DNA of 38,723 nucleotides, taken from a virus. Positions within the stretch are counted from its first letter, which is position 1, and each line of letters begins with the position of its first letter. Of this stretch, positions 1 to 5,461 are shown in pieces. The position numbers and the translations under genes are program-made. Below the pieces are notes generated by a model. The model was given only the letters and a program-made list of their open reading frames with translations. It was not told the DNA's origin and did not search any database. The stretch is from positions 1 to 38,723 of IMG/VR virus record IMGVR_UViG_3300027977_000079; one strand, written 5' to 3'.

Positions 1-3
1 CAT
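1..3 (-). CDS. Start codon of a gene running off the left edge
   Basis: An ATG on the minus strand occupies the first three bases. It is preceded (at higher coordinates) by GAGGAG about 8 bases upstream, a good ribosome binding site lying in the last codons of the 27-residue membrane peptide at 6-89. Only the initiator codon is inside the window, so nothing can be said about the product. Confidence 0.4.
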
Positions 4-5
4 AC

Positions 6-89
6 TCAAAACTCCTCAATAACAAAATAAATTAATAACGCTGATACGACCATATACAACAAAATACCGATACTGATTGCGACCATCAT
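6..89 (-). CDS. Tiny single-pass membrane peptide (27 aa)
   Basis: This small reading frame encodes a peptide that is almost entirely one hydrophobic helix (MMVAISIGILLYMVVSALL...) ending in acidic residues and Phe. It starts inside the last codons of the upstream gene (86-259), so the two are translationally coupled, and AAGG lies just before the double ATG. It resembles the 21- and 25-residue membrane peptides at 982-1121. The function is unknown; a small inner-membrane peptide acting on the host is a guess. The call rests on position, overlap and hydrophobicity, not on recognised homology. Confidence 0.5.
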   Translation of the reverse strand: MMVAISIGILLYMVVSALLIYFVIEEF

Positions 90-259
90 ACCTTGATTAC
101 TCGCTCAATATTCAAAGCAATATCAAATTTACGCAATTGCTCATTGGCAAATTGTACCGCCGTTTGATATGAATCAAAAAGTAAACCATCACACACATAA
201 TAATATTCTAAATTTTCAAATCGATTGATAAGAAAATCTTTGAATGATTCTTTTTTCAT
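86..259 (-). CDS. Small conserved-type phage protein (57 aa)
   Basis: The ATG at 259 was chosen because a strong GGAGG lies 5 bases upstream; an upstream extension lacks a good site. The protein has an N-terminal amphipathic stretch (MKKESFKDFLINRF), then a Tyr-rich strand, then a segment DSYQTAVQFANEQL that should form a helix. The SY.xAVxF pattern recurs in the neighbour at 800-985 and, more loosely, in 6566-6778 and 6787-6975, suggesting a family of small alpha/beta early proteins. It is the first gene after the consensus promoter at 282-310. No function is recognised. Confidence 0.7.
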   Translation of the reverse strand: MKKESFKDFLINRFENLEYYYVCDGLLFDSYQTAVQFANEQLRKFDIALNIERVIKV

Positions 260-281
260 TATTACCTCCAATTAAAAGACC

Positions 282-310
282 ATTATACAGGAAACTGGTA
301 GAAATGTCAA
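282..310 (-). promoter_or_regulatory. Sigma70 consensus promoter P1
   Basis: Read on the minus strand, this is TTGACA, a 17-base spacer, then TATAAT: a perfect match to the bacterial housekeeping consensus. It points at the small gene 86-259 and is typical of phage early promoters served by unmodified host RNA polymerase. Confidence 0.9.
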
Positions 311-320
311 TACCCTGTAT

Positions 321-342
321 AATAGTCGACCAAACCGGTCAA
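321..342. promoter_or_regulatory. Operator-like inverted repeat, copy 1 (GACCGGTTTGGTC core)
   Basis: A 22-base motif containing the arms GACC and GGTC sits 10 bases upstream of the -35 box of the promoter at 282-310. A copy with one mismatch (central A for T) lies at 3215-3236 in the opposite orientation. The position suggests a regulator binding site; no binding protein can be named. Confidence 0.5.
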
Positions 343-353
343 CTATTCAAAAC

Positions 354-641
354 TTAATCACAAATACTTACCGAACAACTAAGAATTAATTGCCGTTTTT
401 CAATATCTACACCAACAATATTATCAGCATTTGACCACCGTAAGGCACCATAACCACTTTGATTGGTACCAAGTTTGCCAGCGTTTTTCCACGCTTCACA
501 GATTGCCGAGGTCACCGCTGGTGTCAATTCACCATCATACTCGATATCCACCGAGTCCTTCCATGTGTCCTGATAGGACTCCATGCGGTGACTACCTTCT
601 ACCATTTTCCTAGTTTTCACTAATATTTTACCACCAAACAT
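354..641 (-). CDS. Hypothetical protein (95 aa)
   Basis: The start at 641 is preferred over upstream ATGs because GGGAG lies 5 bases before it. The protein is soluble and mixed in composition, with a central segment rich in Trp, Ala and Gly (AICEAWKNAGKLG) and a C-terminal strand-like end with two Cys. No family is recognised. It overlaps the end of the small helix-turn-helix-like gene 643-795 only by adjacency and precedes the operator motif at 321-342, so it closes the short operon that begins at 1263-2036. Confidence 0.65.
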   Translation of the reverse strand: MFGGKILVKTRKMVEGSHRMESYQDTWKDSVDIEYDGELTPAVTSAICEAWKNAGKLGTNQSGYGALRWSNADNIVGVDIEKRQLILSCSVSICD

Positions 642-642
642 A

Positions 643-795
643 TTATCTCCCATAATAAGGTGAGAAAACAATATTTTTCACTTCCTCAGTCACCGTATCC
701 AATGGCAGGTGCAATACTCTTGCTATCTGCTCATTGGTACGACCTTTGAGGTGAAATTCTTCAATGGCCAACCGTATTAATTGCTTTTCTGTCAT
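643..795 (-). CDS. Small HTH-like protein (50 aa)
   Basis: The ATG at 795 has GGAG 7 bases upstream. The protein contains a helix-turn-helix-like segment near residues 19-40 (RTNEQIARVLHLPLDTVTEE) of the sort found in sigma70 region 4 and transposase-type DNA-binding domains. A 47-residue protein at 1123-1266 has a similar layout (ADQISQALGCSLDMAEQAV). Both may be small DNA-binding regulators or may only share a two-helix fold. The function is inferred from pattern only. Confidence 0.6.
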   Translation of the reverse strand: MTEKQLIRLAIEEFHLKGRTNEQIARVLHLPLDTVTEEVKNIVFSPYYGR

Positions 796-799
796 AATT

Positions 800-985
800 T
801 TACTCCAATGTTAAATGTTCAATTTGCACATCCTCGGTTTCACCGAGGTTCTTGGTTGGTATCTGGTTTTGAACCAATTGCATGAATGCTACTGCCTTGT
901 CATAACTCGAAAAAGCTCGTAGGTTCAACCATTCCCAACCAGAAAAATCGACCAACTGGCCAGATTTTACAATATACACATTCAT
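800..985 (-). CDS. Small conserved-type protein (61 aa)
   Basis: This encodes a 61-residue protein with an N-terminal strand (MNVYIVKSG), a WEWLNL segment and a helix following the pattern AFSSYDKAVAFMQLV. This SYDKAVAFM segment parallels SYQTAVQFA in 86-259. The start follows GGTGGT 6 bases upstream, and the ATG overlaps the stop of the preceding 21-residue membrane peptide. No known function. Confidence 0.65.
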   Translation of the reverse strand: MNVYIVKSGQLVDFSGWEWLNLRAFSSYDKAVAFMQLVQNQIPTKNLGETEDVQIEHLTLE

Positions 986-1047
986 AATAATACCACCATT
1001 AATAATAAACCAAATAAAAACACATATAAATCCAATTTATAAGTCAT
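982..1047 (-). CDS. Tiny membrane peptide (21 aa)
   Basis: This frame overlaps its neighbours by ATGA-type junctions on both sides and has GGAG 7 bases before its ATG. The product is a short cytoplasmic head (MTYKLDL) followed by a continuous hydrophobic helix rich in Leu and Phe. The coupled overlaps and ribosome binding site argue that it is translated despite its size. Function unknown. Confidence 0.45.
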   Translation of the reverse strand: MTYKLDLYVFLFGLLLMVVLL

Positions 1048-1121
1048 AAACAAACTCCTACTAATAATAACGATACACCGATACTGAACCGAATCAATAT
1101 CTGCCGATCCTGCCAATCCAT
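1044..1121 (-). CDS. Tiny membrane peptide (25 aa)
   Basis: The product has a charged N-terminus (MDWQDRQILIR) and one predicted membrane helix. It sits between the 47-residue protein at 1123-1266 and the 21-residue membrane peptide, with an ATGA overlap to the latter. No separate strong ribosome binding site is visible, so translation would depend on coupling to the stop codon just upstream. Function unknown. Confidence 0.4.
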   Translation of the reverse strand: MDWQDRQILIRFSIGVSLLLVGVCL

Positions 1122-1122
1122 A

Positions 1123-1266
1123 TTATTCAGCAAAATCAGTCCAATACTCTACTGCCTGCTCTGCCATGTCCAACGAGCAACCTAATGCTTGGGAGATTTG
1201 GTCGGCATTGTAACCACACTCCAATAATACCTGGACTTCATCCAGAAATGCTTTCATACCGCTCAT
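1123..1266 (-). CDS. Small HTH-like protein (47 aa)
   Basis: The ATG at 1266 has GGAGG 4 bases upstream. The protein has an amphipathic first helix (MKAFLDEVQVLLE) and a helix-turn-helix-like segment (YNADQISQALGCSLDMAEQA). It overlaps the last codons of the GP88-like gene 1263-2036, so it is probably coupled to it. It resembles the 50-residue protein at 643-795 in layout. A small DNA-binding or protein-interaction module is possible; function is not established. Confidence 0.6.
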   Translation of the reverse strand: MSGMKAFLDEVQVLLECGYNADQISQALGCSLDMAEQAVEYWTDFAE

Positions 1267-2036
1267 ACGGCCTCCAATTTCATAGTAAACTTATAATCAC
1301 CAACAGGATACTTTACGAAACCGCTAGTATCTTTCTTTGCCTTGCCTTTGGCATATAGACCAACCACACAACCTTTAGGATCTAAAAAGCGTAAATCGCT
1401 ATCATCACCATTAAATACGGATAGATTATGGTTGAAGAATTTCTTAGGCATCGCAGTACCTTTCTTGATACCGAATACCACAGCAATATTCAAACCTTCA
1501 GCCACGGCACGCTTACAATCCATATAATTACCATCTGCCATCGAGAATGTAAGATGATAATTTTTGATACCTGATACTTTACGACCAATCACCTTAGTAT
1601 AATCATAAAATTGCACATCTGGGAATGCTGCAAATATGTTAGTGAAAACTTCACCTGCACGCACAACCTCATACTTTTCCCATGATAAATCGCTAGTACC
1701 ATTTAAGCGAAATACAGGTACCAAACCTTTCTTAGCAGATTGTTTAATCGCCAATTCAATATCAGCAACTAACCACTCCATGAAATACTTCCGCTCTTCA
1801 AAGAAAAATGCCGTTTTACGCATCCGTGCTTCTTGAATAACATTGGTGGTAGTACCTTTCTTGAATAGACCACCACGACCTGCCGTATTCAAACAGGCAG
1901 ATTTGCAACCTGCTGTCGCTTTCGGGCAAGTATTATAACCAGAAAGGTCAGAAGGTGCAAGGTGCAAAATGTAGGTATTGTAACCTTGTGCCAAACCTTT
2001 CAAAATCTTAGGATTGCCAGTAGATAATAATTTCAT
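1263..2036 (-). CDS. GP88-like phage protein (257 aa)
   Basis: The protein contains a block typical of the phage 'gene product 88' family: YNTYILHLAPSDLSGYNTCP followed by ATAGCKSACLNTAGRG near residues 20-55. The clustered Cys residues (CP, GCKSACL) suggest metal or disulfide chemistry. The middle part has the segments FRLNGTSDLSWEKY and FYDYTKV, a pattern recalled from this family. No biochemical role is established for it. The ATG at 2036 was chosen; an in-frame TTG lies 15 bases upstream. It is the first clear gene after the promoter at 2067-2094. Confidence 0.8.
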   Translation of the reverse strand: MKLLSTGNPKILKGLAQGYNTYILHLAPSDLSGYNTCPKATAGCKSACLNTAGRGGLFKKGTTTNVIQEARMRKTAFFFEERKYFMEWLVADIELAIKQSAKKGLVPVFRLNGTSDLSWEKYEVVRAGEVFTNIFAAFPDVQFYDYTKVIGRKVSGIKNYHLTFSMADGNYMDCKRAVAEGLNIAVVFGIKKGTAMPKKFFNHNLSVFNGDDSDLRFLDPKGCVVGLYAKGKAKKDTSGFVKYPVGDYKFTMKLEAV

Positions 2037-2066
2037 AATAATAATTTCCAATCAAATAATACAACC

Positions 2067-2094
2067 ATTATACCAGAATGGCGGTGGATGTCAA
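2067..2094 (-). promoter_or_regulatory. Sigma70 consensus promoter P2
   Basis: On the minus strand: TTGACA, a 16-base spacer, TATAAT. It lies 31 bases upstream of the GP88-like gene start. An inverted repeat (2111-2126) lies 16 bases upstream of the -35 box. Confidence 0.85.
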
Positions 2095-2349
2095 TAAAAA
2101 TCGAACATCCGTTGTATAAAAACAACATAGAGACCTCTTTATTACTTTCCGTAATATAGTCGCTGGTGCTGTCGCCACACTGGTGCTCATTGCGGCTCTT
2201 AGTTTATTTCCGTGATTCTCCGCACATTTCCTACCATTTCCTGAGTATCCTAGAGAAAAGCTACTAAGGTACTCAGAAAAAAGCGGTGGTCTTACGAGGT
2301 TATTTGCCAATGGTCTTACAATATCTCCGCCACCTAAGGGATTAATCAT
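2068..2349 (-). CDS. Doubtful hypothetical protein (93 aa)
   Basis: This frame starts inside the stop region of the preceding gene (2342-2551), which favours coupled translation, but only a weak GCAGAG lies before the ATG. It runs through the palindrome at 2111-2126 and to the end of the promoter at 2067-2094, which is unusual for a real gene here. The sequence begins MINPLGGGDIVRPL and has a basic C-terminal half with Cys pairs. No family is recognised. If it is not a gene, this stretch of about 290 bases is a regulatory spacer. Confidence 0.35.
   Translation of the reverse strand: MINPLGGGDIVRPLANNLVRPPLFSEYLSSFSLGYSGNGRKCAENHGNKLRAAMSTSVATAPATILRKVIKRSLCCFYTTDVRFLLTSTAILV
2111..2126. promoter_or_regulatory. 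Upstream inverted repeat GTTGTATAAAAACAAC
   Basis: Imperfect palindrome with GTTGT/ACAAC arms, 16 bases upstream of the -35 box of promoter P2. The same 16 bases, reversed, occur at 9165-9180 upstream of promoter P5. A related perfect palindrome is at 10271-10290 upstream of P4. The repeated placement suggests a regulatory site. Confidence 0.55.
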
Positions 2350-2551
2350 TACTCTGCAGCTCTGTATAAATTACCTGTCCACCACTACGCTTTACTATAG
2401 CCACCTGGTTACAGCGAGCGGTCTCTACCTGCCAATACTCTGGCTTTTTGACTGTAAAATTAACCTCTATGGTTAACCCTATGTCCGCTTGAAGCATGGC
2501 CAATAGTGTTTTTTTATCGTTAAGTGGTAATAATTTAATACTATCAAGCAT
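2342..2551 (-). CDS. Hypothetical protein (69 aa)
   Basis: A small soluble protein with an N-terminal helix (SIKLLPLNDKKTLLAMLQAD) followed by strand-forming segments (LTIEVNFTV, NQVAIVKRSGGQVIYTEL). AGGA lies 9 bases before the ATG. It overlaps the end of 2544-2747 by eight bases, so it belongs to the operon started by the promoter at 3139-3166. No function recognised. Confidence 0.65.
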   Translation of the reverse strand: MLDSIKLLPLNDKKTLLAMLQADIGLTIEVNFTVKKPEYWQVETARCNQVAIVKRSGGQVIYTELQSND

Positions 2552-2747
2552 AAAAGGTATTCCTAAAATATTTGGTCGATTTTTGAGCTTTGGTTATCAT
2601 ATCCGACCAGTCACCTGTAAGAGCAGCTTTTTGTATATCTTTATTGACCCATTTGGTAAAACCTTTGCTAGTGGCAGAATTCATAGCTCGTTCTGCGTTA
2701 GGTGTTACCATACGGCTTAAAAATGGATCCGTGGTTAATTTTCTCAT
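2544..2747 (-). CDS. Hypothetical protein (67 aa)
   Basis: A basic 67-residue protein starting MRKLTTDPFLSRMVTPNAER, rich in Lys, Thr and aromatic residues towards the C-terminus. AGGGA lies upstream of the ATG. It follows the hairpin at 2783-2804, so some of its expression may depend on readthrough from 2830-3105. No family is recognised. Confidence 0.65.
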   Translation of the reverse strand: MRKLTTDPFLSRMVTPNAERAMNSATSKGFTKWVNKDIQKAALTGDWSDMITKAQKSTKYFRNTFYA

Positions 2748-2782
2748 TTTATCCCTATATTGTATTATAATAATCTTACTAA

Positions 2783-2804
2783 TGGCGCCTACTGAGAAGC
2801 GCCA
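2783..2804 (-). terminator. Hairpin, possible attenuating terminator
   Basis: Arms TGGCGC and GCGCCA enclose a 10-base loop just after the stop of 2830-3105. Read on the minus strand there is no long U-run afterwards, only TTAGTAAG, so it may be a partial terminator or an mRNA-stabilising hairpin. Confidence 0.45.
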
Positions 2805-2829
2805 CTATAAAATCACTAAAAACAGCAGC

Positions 2830-3105
2830 TTACGCCGTTTTGGTAACTACCACTTTGGAAGGCTTTTTGTTAGCCTTGATAGCTTTGGCACCGACTGGAT
2901 TGCGAAGCGCTTCGAGCTTTGCTTCAAGAGCGGCGATGCGGTCAGCTTTTTTCTGAGCACGCAATAAAGCGGAATTCTGCTTACGCTCAAAATTAGCTTG
3001 ACGGTTAGCAGCAATATGCTCCTTAATCATAAATTTAATAGATTTTACCAAATTGCGCTTTTCGGCAACGGTTAAATTCTGGATGGTGTCAATATATGAA
3101 AACAT
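2830..3105 (-). CDS. Basic coiled-coil-like small protein (91 aa)
   Basis: The protein has an N-terminal helical domain (FSYIDTIQNLTVAEKRNLVK) followed by a long charged helix (QKKADRIAALEAKLEALR) with heptad-like Leu/Ala spacing, and a Lys-rich tail (KANKKPSKVVVTKTA). The tail is compatible with nucleic-acid binding. It is the first gene after the perfect promoter at 3139-3166, with GGAA upstream of the ATG, so it is probably among the first proteins made. Function unknown. Confidence 0.75.
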   Translation of the reverse strand: MFSYIDTIQNLTVAEKRNLVKSIKFMIKEHIAANRQANFERKQNSALLRAQKKADRIAALEAKLEALRNPVGAKAIKANKKPSKVVVTKTA

Positions 3106-3138
3106 GGTAATTCCTTTCTTTTCTGAGTTAATGAGATT

Positions 3139-3166
3139 ATTATACAGGTATTGGCGGGCTTGTCAA
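3139..3166 (-). promoter_or_regulatory. Sigma70 consensus promoter P3
   Basis: On the minus strand: TTGACA, a 16-base spacer, TATAAT. It lies 34 bases upstream of the start of 2830-3105, and its upstream side is the G+C-rich island at 3170-3420. Confidence 0.9.
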
Positions 3167-3169
3167 ATG

Positions 3170-3420
3170 GTATTTTTGCATGCCGTAAGCCATTGAGGCC
3201 ATTGAGGATAATTCTTGACCGGATTGGTCGACTATTGAGGAGCTTAGAGGATTTTGGCGGATTGTGGTACGAATGCCCCTCTGGATGCCGTGTGGGGATT
3301 GACTCGGACGGGCGAGGTGCTCAGAGAGGCTGCTCGGGGATTCAGAGAGGACACGGCTCGGAGGCAATACAGACTGTTTTGCGCTGCTAAAAAAGTTTTG
3401 CCCCAGGTCGGATGCAATAT
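3170..3420. other. G+C-rich non-coding island with short repeats
   Basis: No convincing gene lies between 3106 and 3497. By direct count 72 of the 120 bases at 3241-3360 are G or C, against roughly one third in neighbouring genes. The stretch holds a tandem 9-mer CCATTGAGG (3190-3207) with a near copy TATTGAGG (3233-3240), a direct repeat TCAGAGAGG (3321-3329 and 3342-3350), several CTCGG words and the second copy of the GACCGGWTTGGTC motif. Both strands are open here by chance of low stop density. It may be a regulatory or structured-RNA region, or imported DNA. Confidence 0.6.
3215..3236. promoter_or_regulatory. Operator-like inverted repeat, copy 2 (GACCGGATTGGTC core)
   Basis: This is the second copy of the 22-base motif found at 321-342, with a single central mismatch and opposite orientation. 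It lies 48 bases upstream of the -35 box of promoter P3. Confidence 0.5.
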
Positions 3421-3448
3421 TCAGTAACTTTTTTTCTCGGCTATTTTT

Positions 3449-3471
3449 CCAGGATTTTCGAATTCCTGGAT
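3449..3471 (+). terminator. Hairpin followed by T-run, terminator-like on the plus strand
   Basis: Arms TCCAGGA and TCCTGGA enclose a 9-base loop. On the plus strand it is followed directly by seven Ts. A competing hairpin pairs CCTGG (3466-3470) with CCAGG (3479-3483). It lies just after the lipoprotein gene 3498-3767, so it could end minus-strand transcripts too, but the U-run is only on the plus side. Confidence 0.4.
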
Positions 3472-3497
3472 TTTTTTCCAGGAGGCCCCAGAGGATT

Positions 3498-3767
3498 TTA
3501 TCGTTTTGCTACTTTGTCTAGTCCTCGGAGTTCATATACCTTTTCTTCTACCACTTCTTCACAGATATACTCATTGGCATATTGAGAGAAGATTCGTAAG
3601 GTTACACAGTCTTTACCAGTTACAAAAGATAAAGCATGGTCAGTCGTGGTCTTACCTGTAGTTCCCCATACAACCATTGAGGCACTTGTGACTGGATATT
3701 GTACAATCGTAGAACATCCGGTAAGCACCACGGAAACCATTAGTAATACTACCTTAACGAGAACCAT
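3498..3767 (-). CDS. Small lipoprotein (89 aa)
   Basis: The N-terminus is a hydrophobic signal (MVLVKVVLLMVSVV) ending in the lipobox LTGC, with lipidated Cys at about residue 18. A short mature domain follows (VWGTTGKTTTDHALSFVTGKDC) with two or three Cys. Similar lipoproteins of this size with a GKTxxDHALS segment are found in aquatic phages and bacteria. It is probably anchored in the host envelope. Its start lies inside the end of the 35-residue frame 3754-3861. Role unknown; superinfection exclusion is one possibility. Confidence 0.75.
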   Translation of the reverse strand: MVLVKVVLLMVSVVLTGCSTIVQYPVTSASMVVWGTTGKTTTDHALSFVTGKDCVTLRIFSQYANEYICEEVVEEKVYELRGLDKVAKR

Positions 3768-3861
3768 ACAGTTGCTTCTCCAGTTCTTGTATTTTCTCTA
3801 AAAGTTTCAGTACATCTTGTATTGGTACCCATTTACCGGATACATCAGTTGTTATCTTCAT
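3754..3861 (-). CDS. Small hypothetical peptide (35 aa)
   Basis: The peptide begins MKITTDVSGKWVPIQDVLK and ends in a charged helix (LLEKIQELEKQLYGSR) with coiled-coil spacing. It overlaps the genes on both sides by short out-of-phase junctions, as neighbouring genes do. The ribosome binding site is weak (AGGA 12 bases upstream), so translation is probably coupled. Function unknown. Confidence 0.5.
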   Translation of the reverse strand: MKITTDVSGKWVPIQDVLKLLEKIQELEKQLYGSR

Positions 3862-4096
3862 AATTTAATAATGTCCTATCTTGTATTAACCACCATCTTT
3901 CTACAGCAGATTTGGCATATTCAGAATTAATATACATGCCTAAAGAGAAAACCTCTTTGTTGTCTGGATAGATGGTTGTCGTGTGTTTAGTTTTAATCTG
4001 ATGGCCAGCAAGGCCTACTTCGCCAATGATTCTACCGGTATCGTCATAGTATAGAAAGTTTGCAACGGTCTCTCCGTCTTTCCATTGGCGACTCAT
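3845..4096 (-). CDS. Hypothetical protein (83 aa)
   Basis: This is a small soluble protein with predicted beta strands in the first two thirds (ANFLYYDDTGRIIGEVGLAG) and a helix in the last third (YAKSAVERWWLIQDR). It overlaps the preceding Cys-cluster gene by four bases (ATGA). The two-strand-plus-helix layout is shared with several other small early proteins in the window. No function is recognised. Confidence 0.65.
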   Translation of the reverse strand: MSRQWKDGETVANFLYYDDTGRIIGEVGLAGHQIKTKHTTTIYPDNKEVFSLGMYINSEYAKSAVERWWLIQDRTLLNYEDNN

Positions 4097-4464
4097 AGGT
4101 TAAATTTCTCTTTGGCGAATTCGTTTAGTTCGGAGTAATGACCTTTTCGGCAATCAAATTGTCGGCAGGCCTTGGGTCGAATATCGTAGATTGAGCAACG
4201 GCCATCGACAAACATACCACAACCACCACCTGCTTTTCTGTATAGAGTAATGACGATATTGGAGTTTGGATTCTCTTTCCGTTGTTGTTCTGTGGGGTTC
4301 GTAAAACTTAATGGGTATAGTCCAGAGGTAATTTCTTCGGATGAGAGCATTGGTGCCAACAACTCACAGCAACGGGTACAAGTACCACAAGGAACATCCG
4401 ATATCGGTTCATTTGATGTAACCGATGTAATAACCACTGGTAGATTATTGTAATTGTTTCGCAT
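4093..4464 (-). CDS. YkgJ-like zinc/iron-binding Cys-cluster protein (123 aa)
   Basis: The protein has the CxxCxxCC signature at residues 26-33 (CGTCTRCC) and a second cluster further on (GGGCGMF, GRCSIYDIRPKACRQFDC). This layout defines the YkgJ/UPF0153 family, predicted to bind zinc or an iron-sulfur cluster. The biochemical activity of that family is unproven. The gene starts at a TAATG overlap with the upstream 51-residue frame. Phages occasionally carry this family; a role in metal-dependent modification of a host target is speculation. Confidence 0.8.
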   Translation of the reverse strand: MRNNYNNLPVVITSVTSNEPISDVPCGTCTRCCELLAPMLSSEEITSGLYPLSFTNPTEQQRKENPNSNIVITLYRKAGGGCGMFVDGRCSIYDIRPKACRQFDCRKGHYSELNEFAKEKFNL

Positions 4465-4619
4465 TAGATACTTCTCTCTGGCCGGTCAAAAACCATTGCG
4501 ATACCACAGATGGTAAGAAGTAGATAACCTTTGGGTGTGGTTTCTCGAAAGTACCAGAAATGTTTGGAGAACCAGAGGTCGGTATGTGTCCAGTATTGAA
4601 AGAGATGTAGTAACCTCAT
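4464..4619 (-). CDS. Small membrane-associated hypothetical protein (51 aa)
   Basis: The frame begins MRLLHLFQYWTHTDLWFSKH and contains one hydrophobic segment (GYLLLTICGIAMVF) before a charged end (DRPERSI). It overlaps the upstream gene by ATGA and the downstream gene by TAATG. It is rich in Trp, His and aromatic residues. Function unknown. Confidence 0.5.
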   Translation of the reverse strand: MRLLHLFQYWTHTDLWFSKHFWYFRETTPKGYLLLTICGIAMVFDRPERSI

Positions 4620-4819
4620 TTTGCTTCCTTGTCTTTAATGATTAAATTGGTTCGTTCTTTACCATTTTGGTCGATACAAATCCAAGTATGGCTCAGCGGC
4701 TTCTGAGGACGGCAGGTTAAAACTATATTGGAATCTTTTGGTATCGGAGGCGCTTCTTGTCCGGAGGCGGCGGAAACGCAGAGGATTAAGAGAGGTACTA
4801 TTACTAGATGTTTTGCCAT
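4616..4819 (-). CDS. Small secreted protein (67 aa)
   Basis: A typical signal peptide (MAKHLVIVPLLILCVSAASG) is followed by a mature domain of about 46 residues with two Cys in LTCRPQ and TWICID, which could form a disulfide in the periplasm. It lies in a run of small membrane and secreted early proteins. No family is recognised; exported early phage proteins often alter the host envelope, but there is no direct evidence here. Confidence 0.7.
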   Translation of the reverse strand: MAKHLVIVPLLILCVSAASGQEAPPIPKDSNIVLTCRPQKPLSHTWICIDQNGKERTNLIIKDKEAK

Positions 4820-4855
4820 GATATAGAAGTTTTGGTGTTACGTTTCGCCAGTTTT

Positions 4856-5026
4856 TTACTTCGTTAGATTATTCCAGAGGTCTTTATATGTTTCGAGTAG
4901 AGTGATCCAAAGAGTAAGAATAGTACGGATTGGATGCTCGATAAGTGTGGCGAGAGCAATAAGTGTGGCTGGTATAGCCACCAGTATGGTGATGAGAAAT
5001 CCAAGAATGCCTAAAAATGTAATCAT
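4856..5026 (-). CDS. Small membrane protein (56 aa)
   Basis: The frame starts at an ATGA overlap with 5023-5271 and ends in TAA before a 36-base gap. The product is very hydrophobic for its first 30 residues (MITFLGILGFLITILVAIPA) and again around residues 35-45, suggesting one or two membrane helices with a charged end (ETYKDLWNNLTK). Function unknown. Confidence 0.55.
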   Translation of the reverse strand: MITFLGILGFLITILVAIPATLIALATLIEHPIRTILTLWITLLETYKDLWNNLTK

Positions 5027-5271
5027 GTTTTTATAAAGTCAATAATCTTTTGTGCTGTGTTGGAATGGCGGGTCTTGAAAGAACGATATTCTTTCAGTTC
5101 TTCTTCTAGTTCAAGTATTCGTTTGCGTAGTAGTGAGTTCTGTTCTTCGGTATTGGGTAAATCTAATTTTAATTGTGGATCAGGTATGACGCCTTCGTAA
5201 CCAGGATGATACGGTGCTTCGTCTGTGTATTTACTTGCATTATCTCTATCTTCGCTGGTAAATGTGGTCAT
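5023..5271 (-). CDS. Coiled-coil small protein (82 aa)
   Basis: The N-terminal half is acidic and probably flexible (SEDRDNASKYTDEAPYHPGY). The C-terminal half is a strongly predicted coiled coil (EQNSLLRKRILELEEELKEY). It lies in the operon downstream of the co-chaperonin gene. No enzymatic motif is visible; an oligomerisation or adaptor role is possible. Confidence 0.65.
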   Translation of the reverse strand: MTTFTSEDRDNASKYTDEAPYHPGYEGVIPDPQLKLDLPNTEEQNSLLRKRILELEEELKEYRSFKTRHSNTAQKIIDFIKT

Positions 5272-5280
5272 GCCTATCTC

Positions 5281-5460
5281 CTATTGTAACGATTGTCCCA
5301 TTTCTTTTTTAATCTCATCAATACGGTGTTGTAATACAGAAGCGGCCGTATTGAAATGTCCTGTACCTTCGTGGTGTGGCTTGTAGTAGTGTCGTAGTAG
5401 AGTTTCTTTCTCGGTTTCTAACACAGCCAAGTATTCTTCATTTGTAATATCAAAAGGCAT
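5281..5460 (-). CDS. Hypothetical protein (59 aa)
   Basis: The ATG at 5460 has GGAG 6 bases upstream and is preferred over an in-frame TTG at 5472. The product (MPFDITNEEYLAVLETEKET...) is mainly helical and charged, with a His-rich middle (YYKPHHEGTGHFN). It directly follows the co-chaperonin gene with a single-base gap. No function recognised. Confidence 0.65.
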   Translation of the reverse strand: MPFDITNEEYLAVLETEKETLLRHYYKPHHEGTGHFNTAASVLQHRIDEIKKEMGQSLQ

Positions 5461-5461
5461 A

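Noticed and set aside
3140-3390. Overlapping open frames on both strands (plus 3151-3390, minus 3140-3367)
   Set aside because: They arise from low stop density in the G+C-rich island, cross promoter P3 or its border, have no good ribosome binding site and show odd composition.
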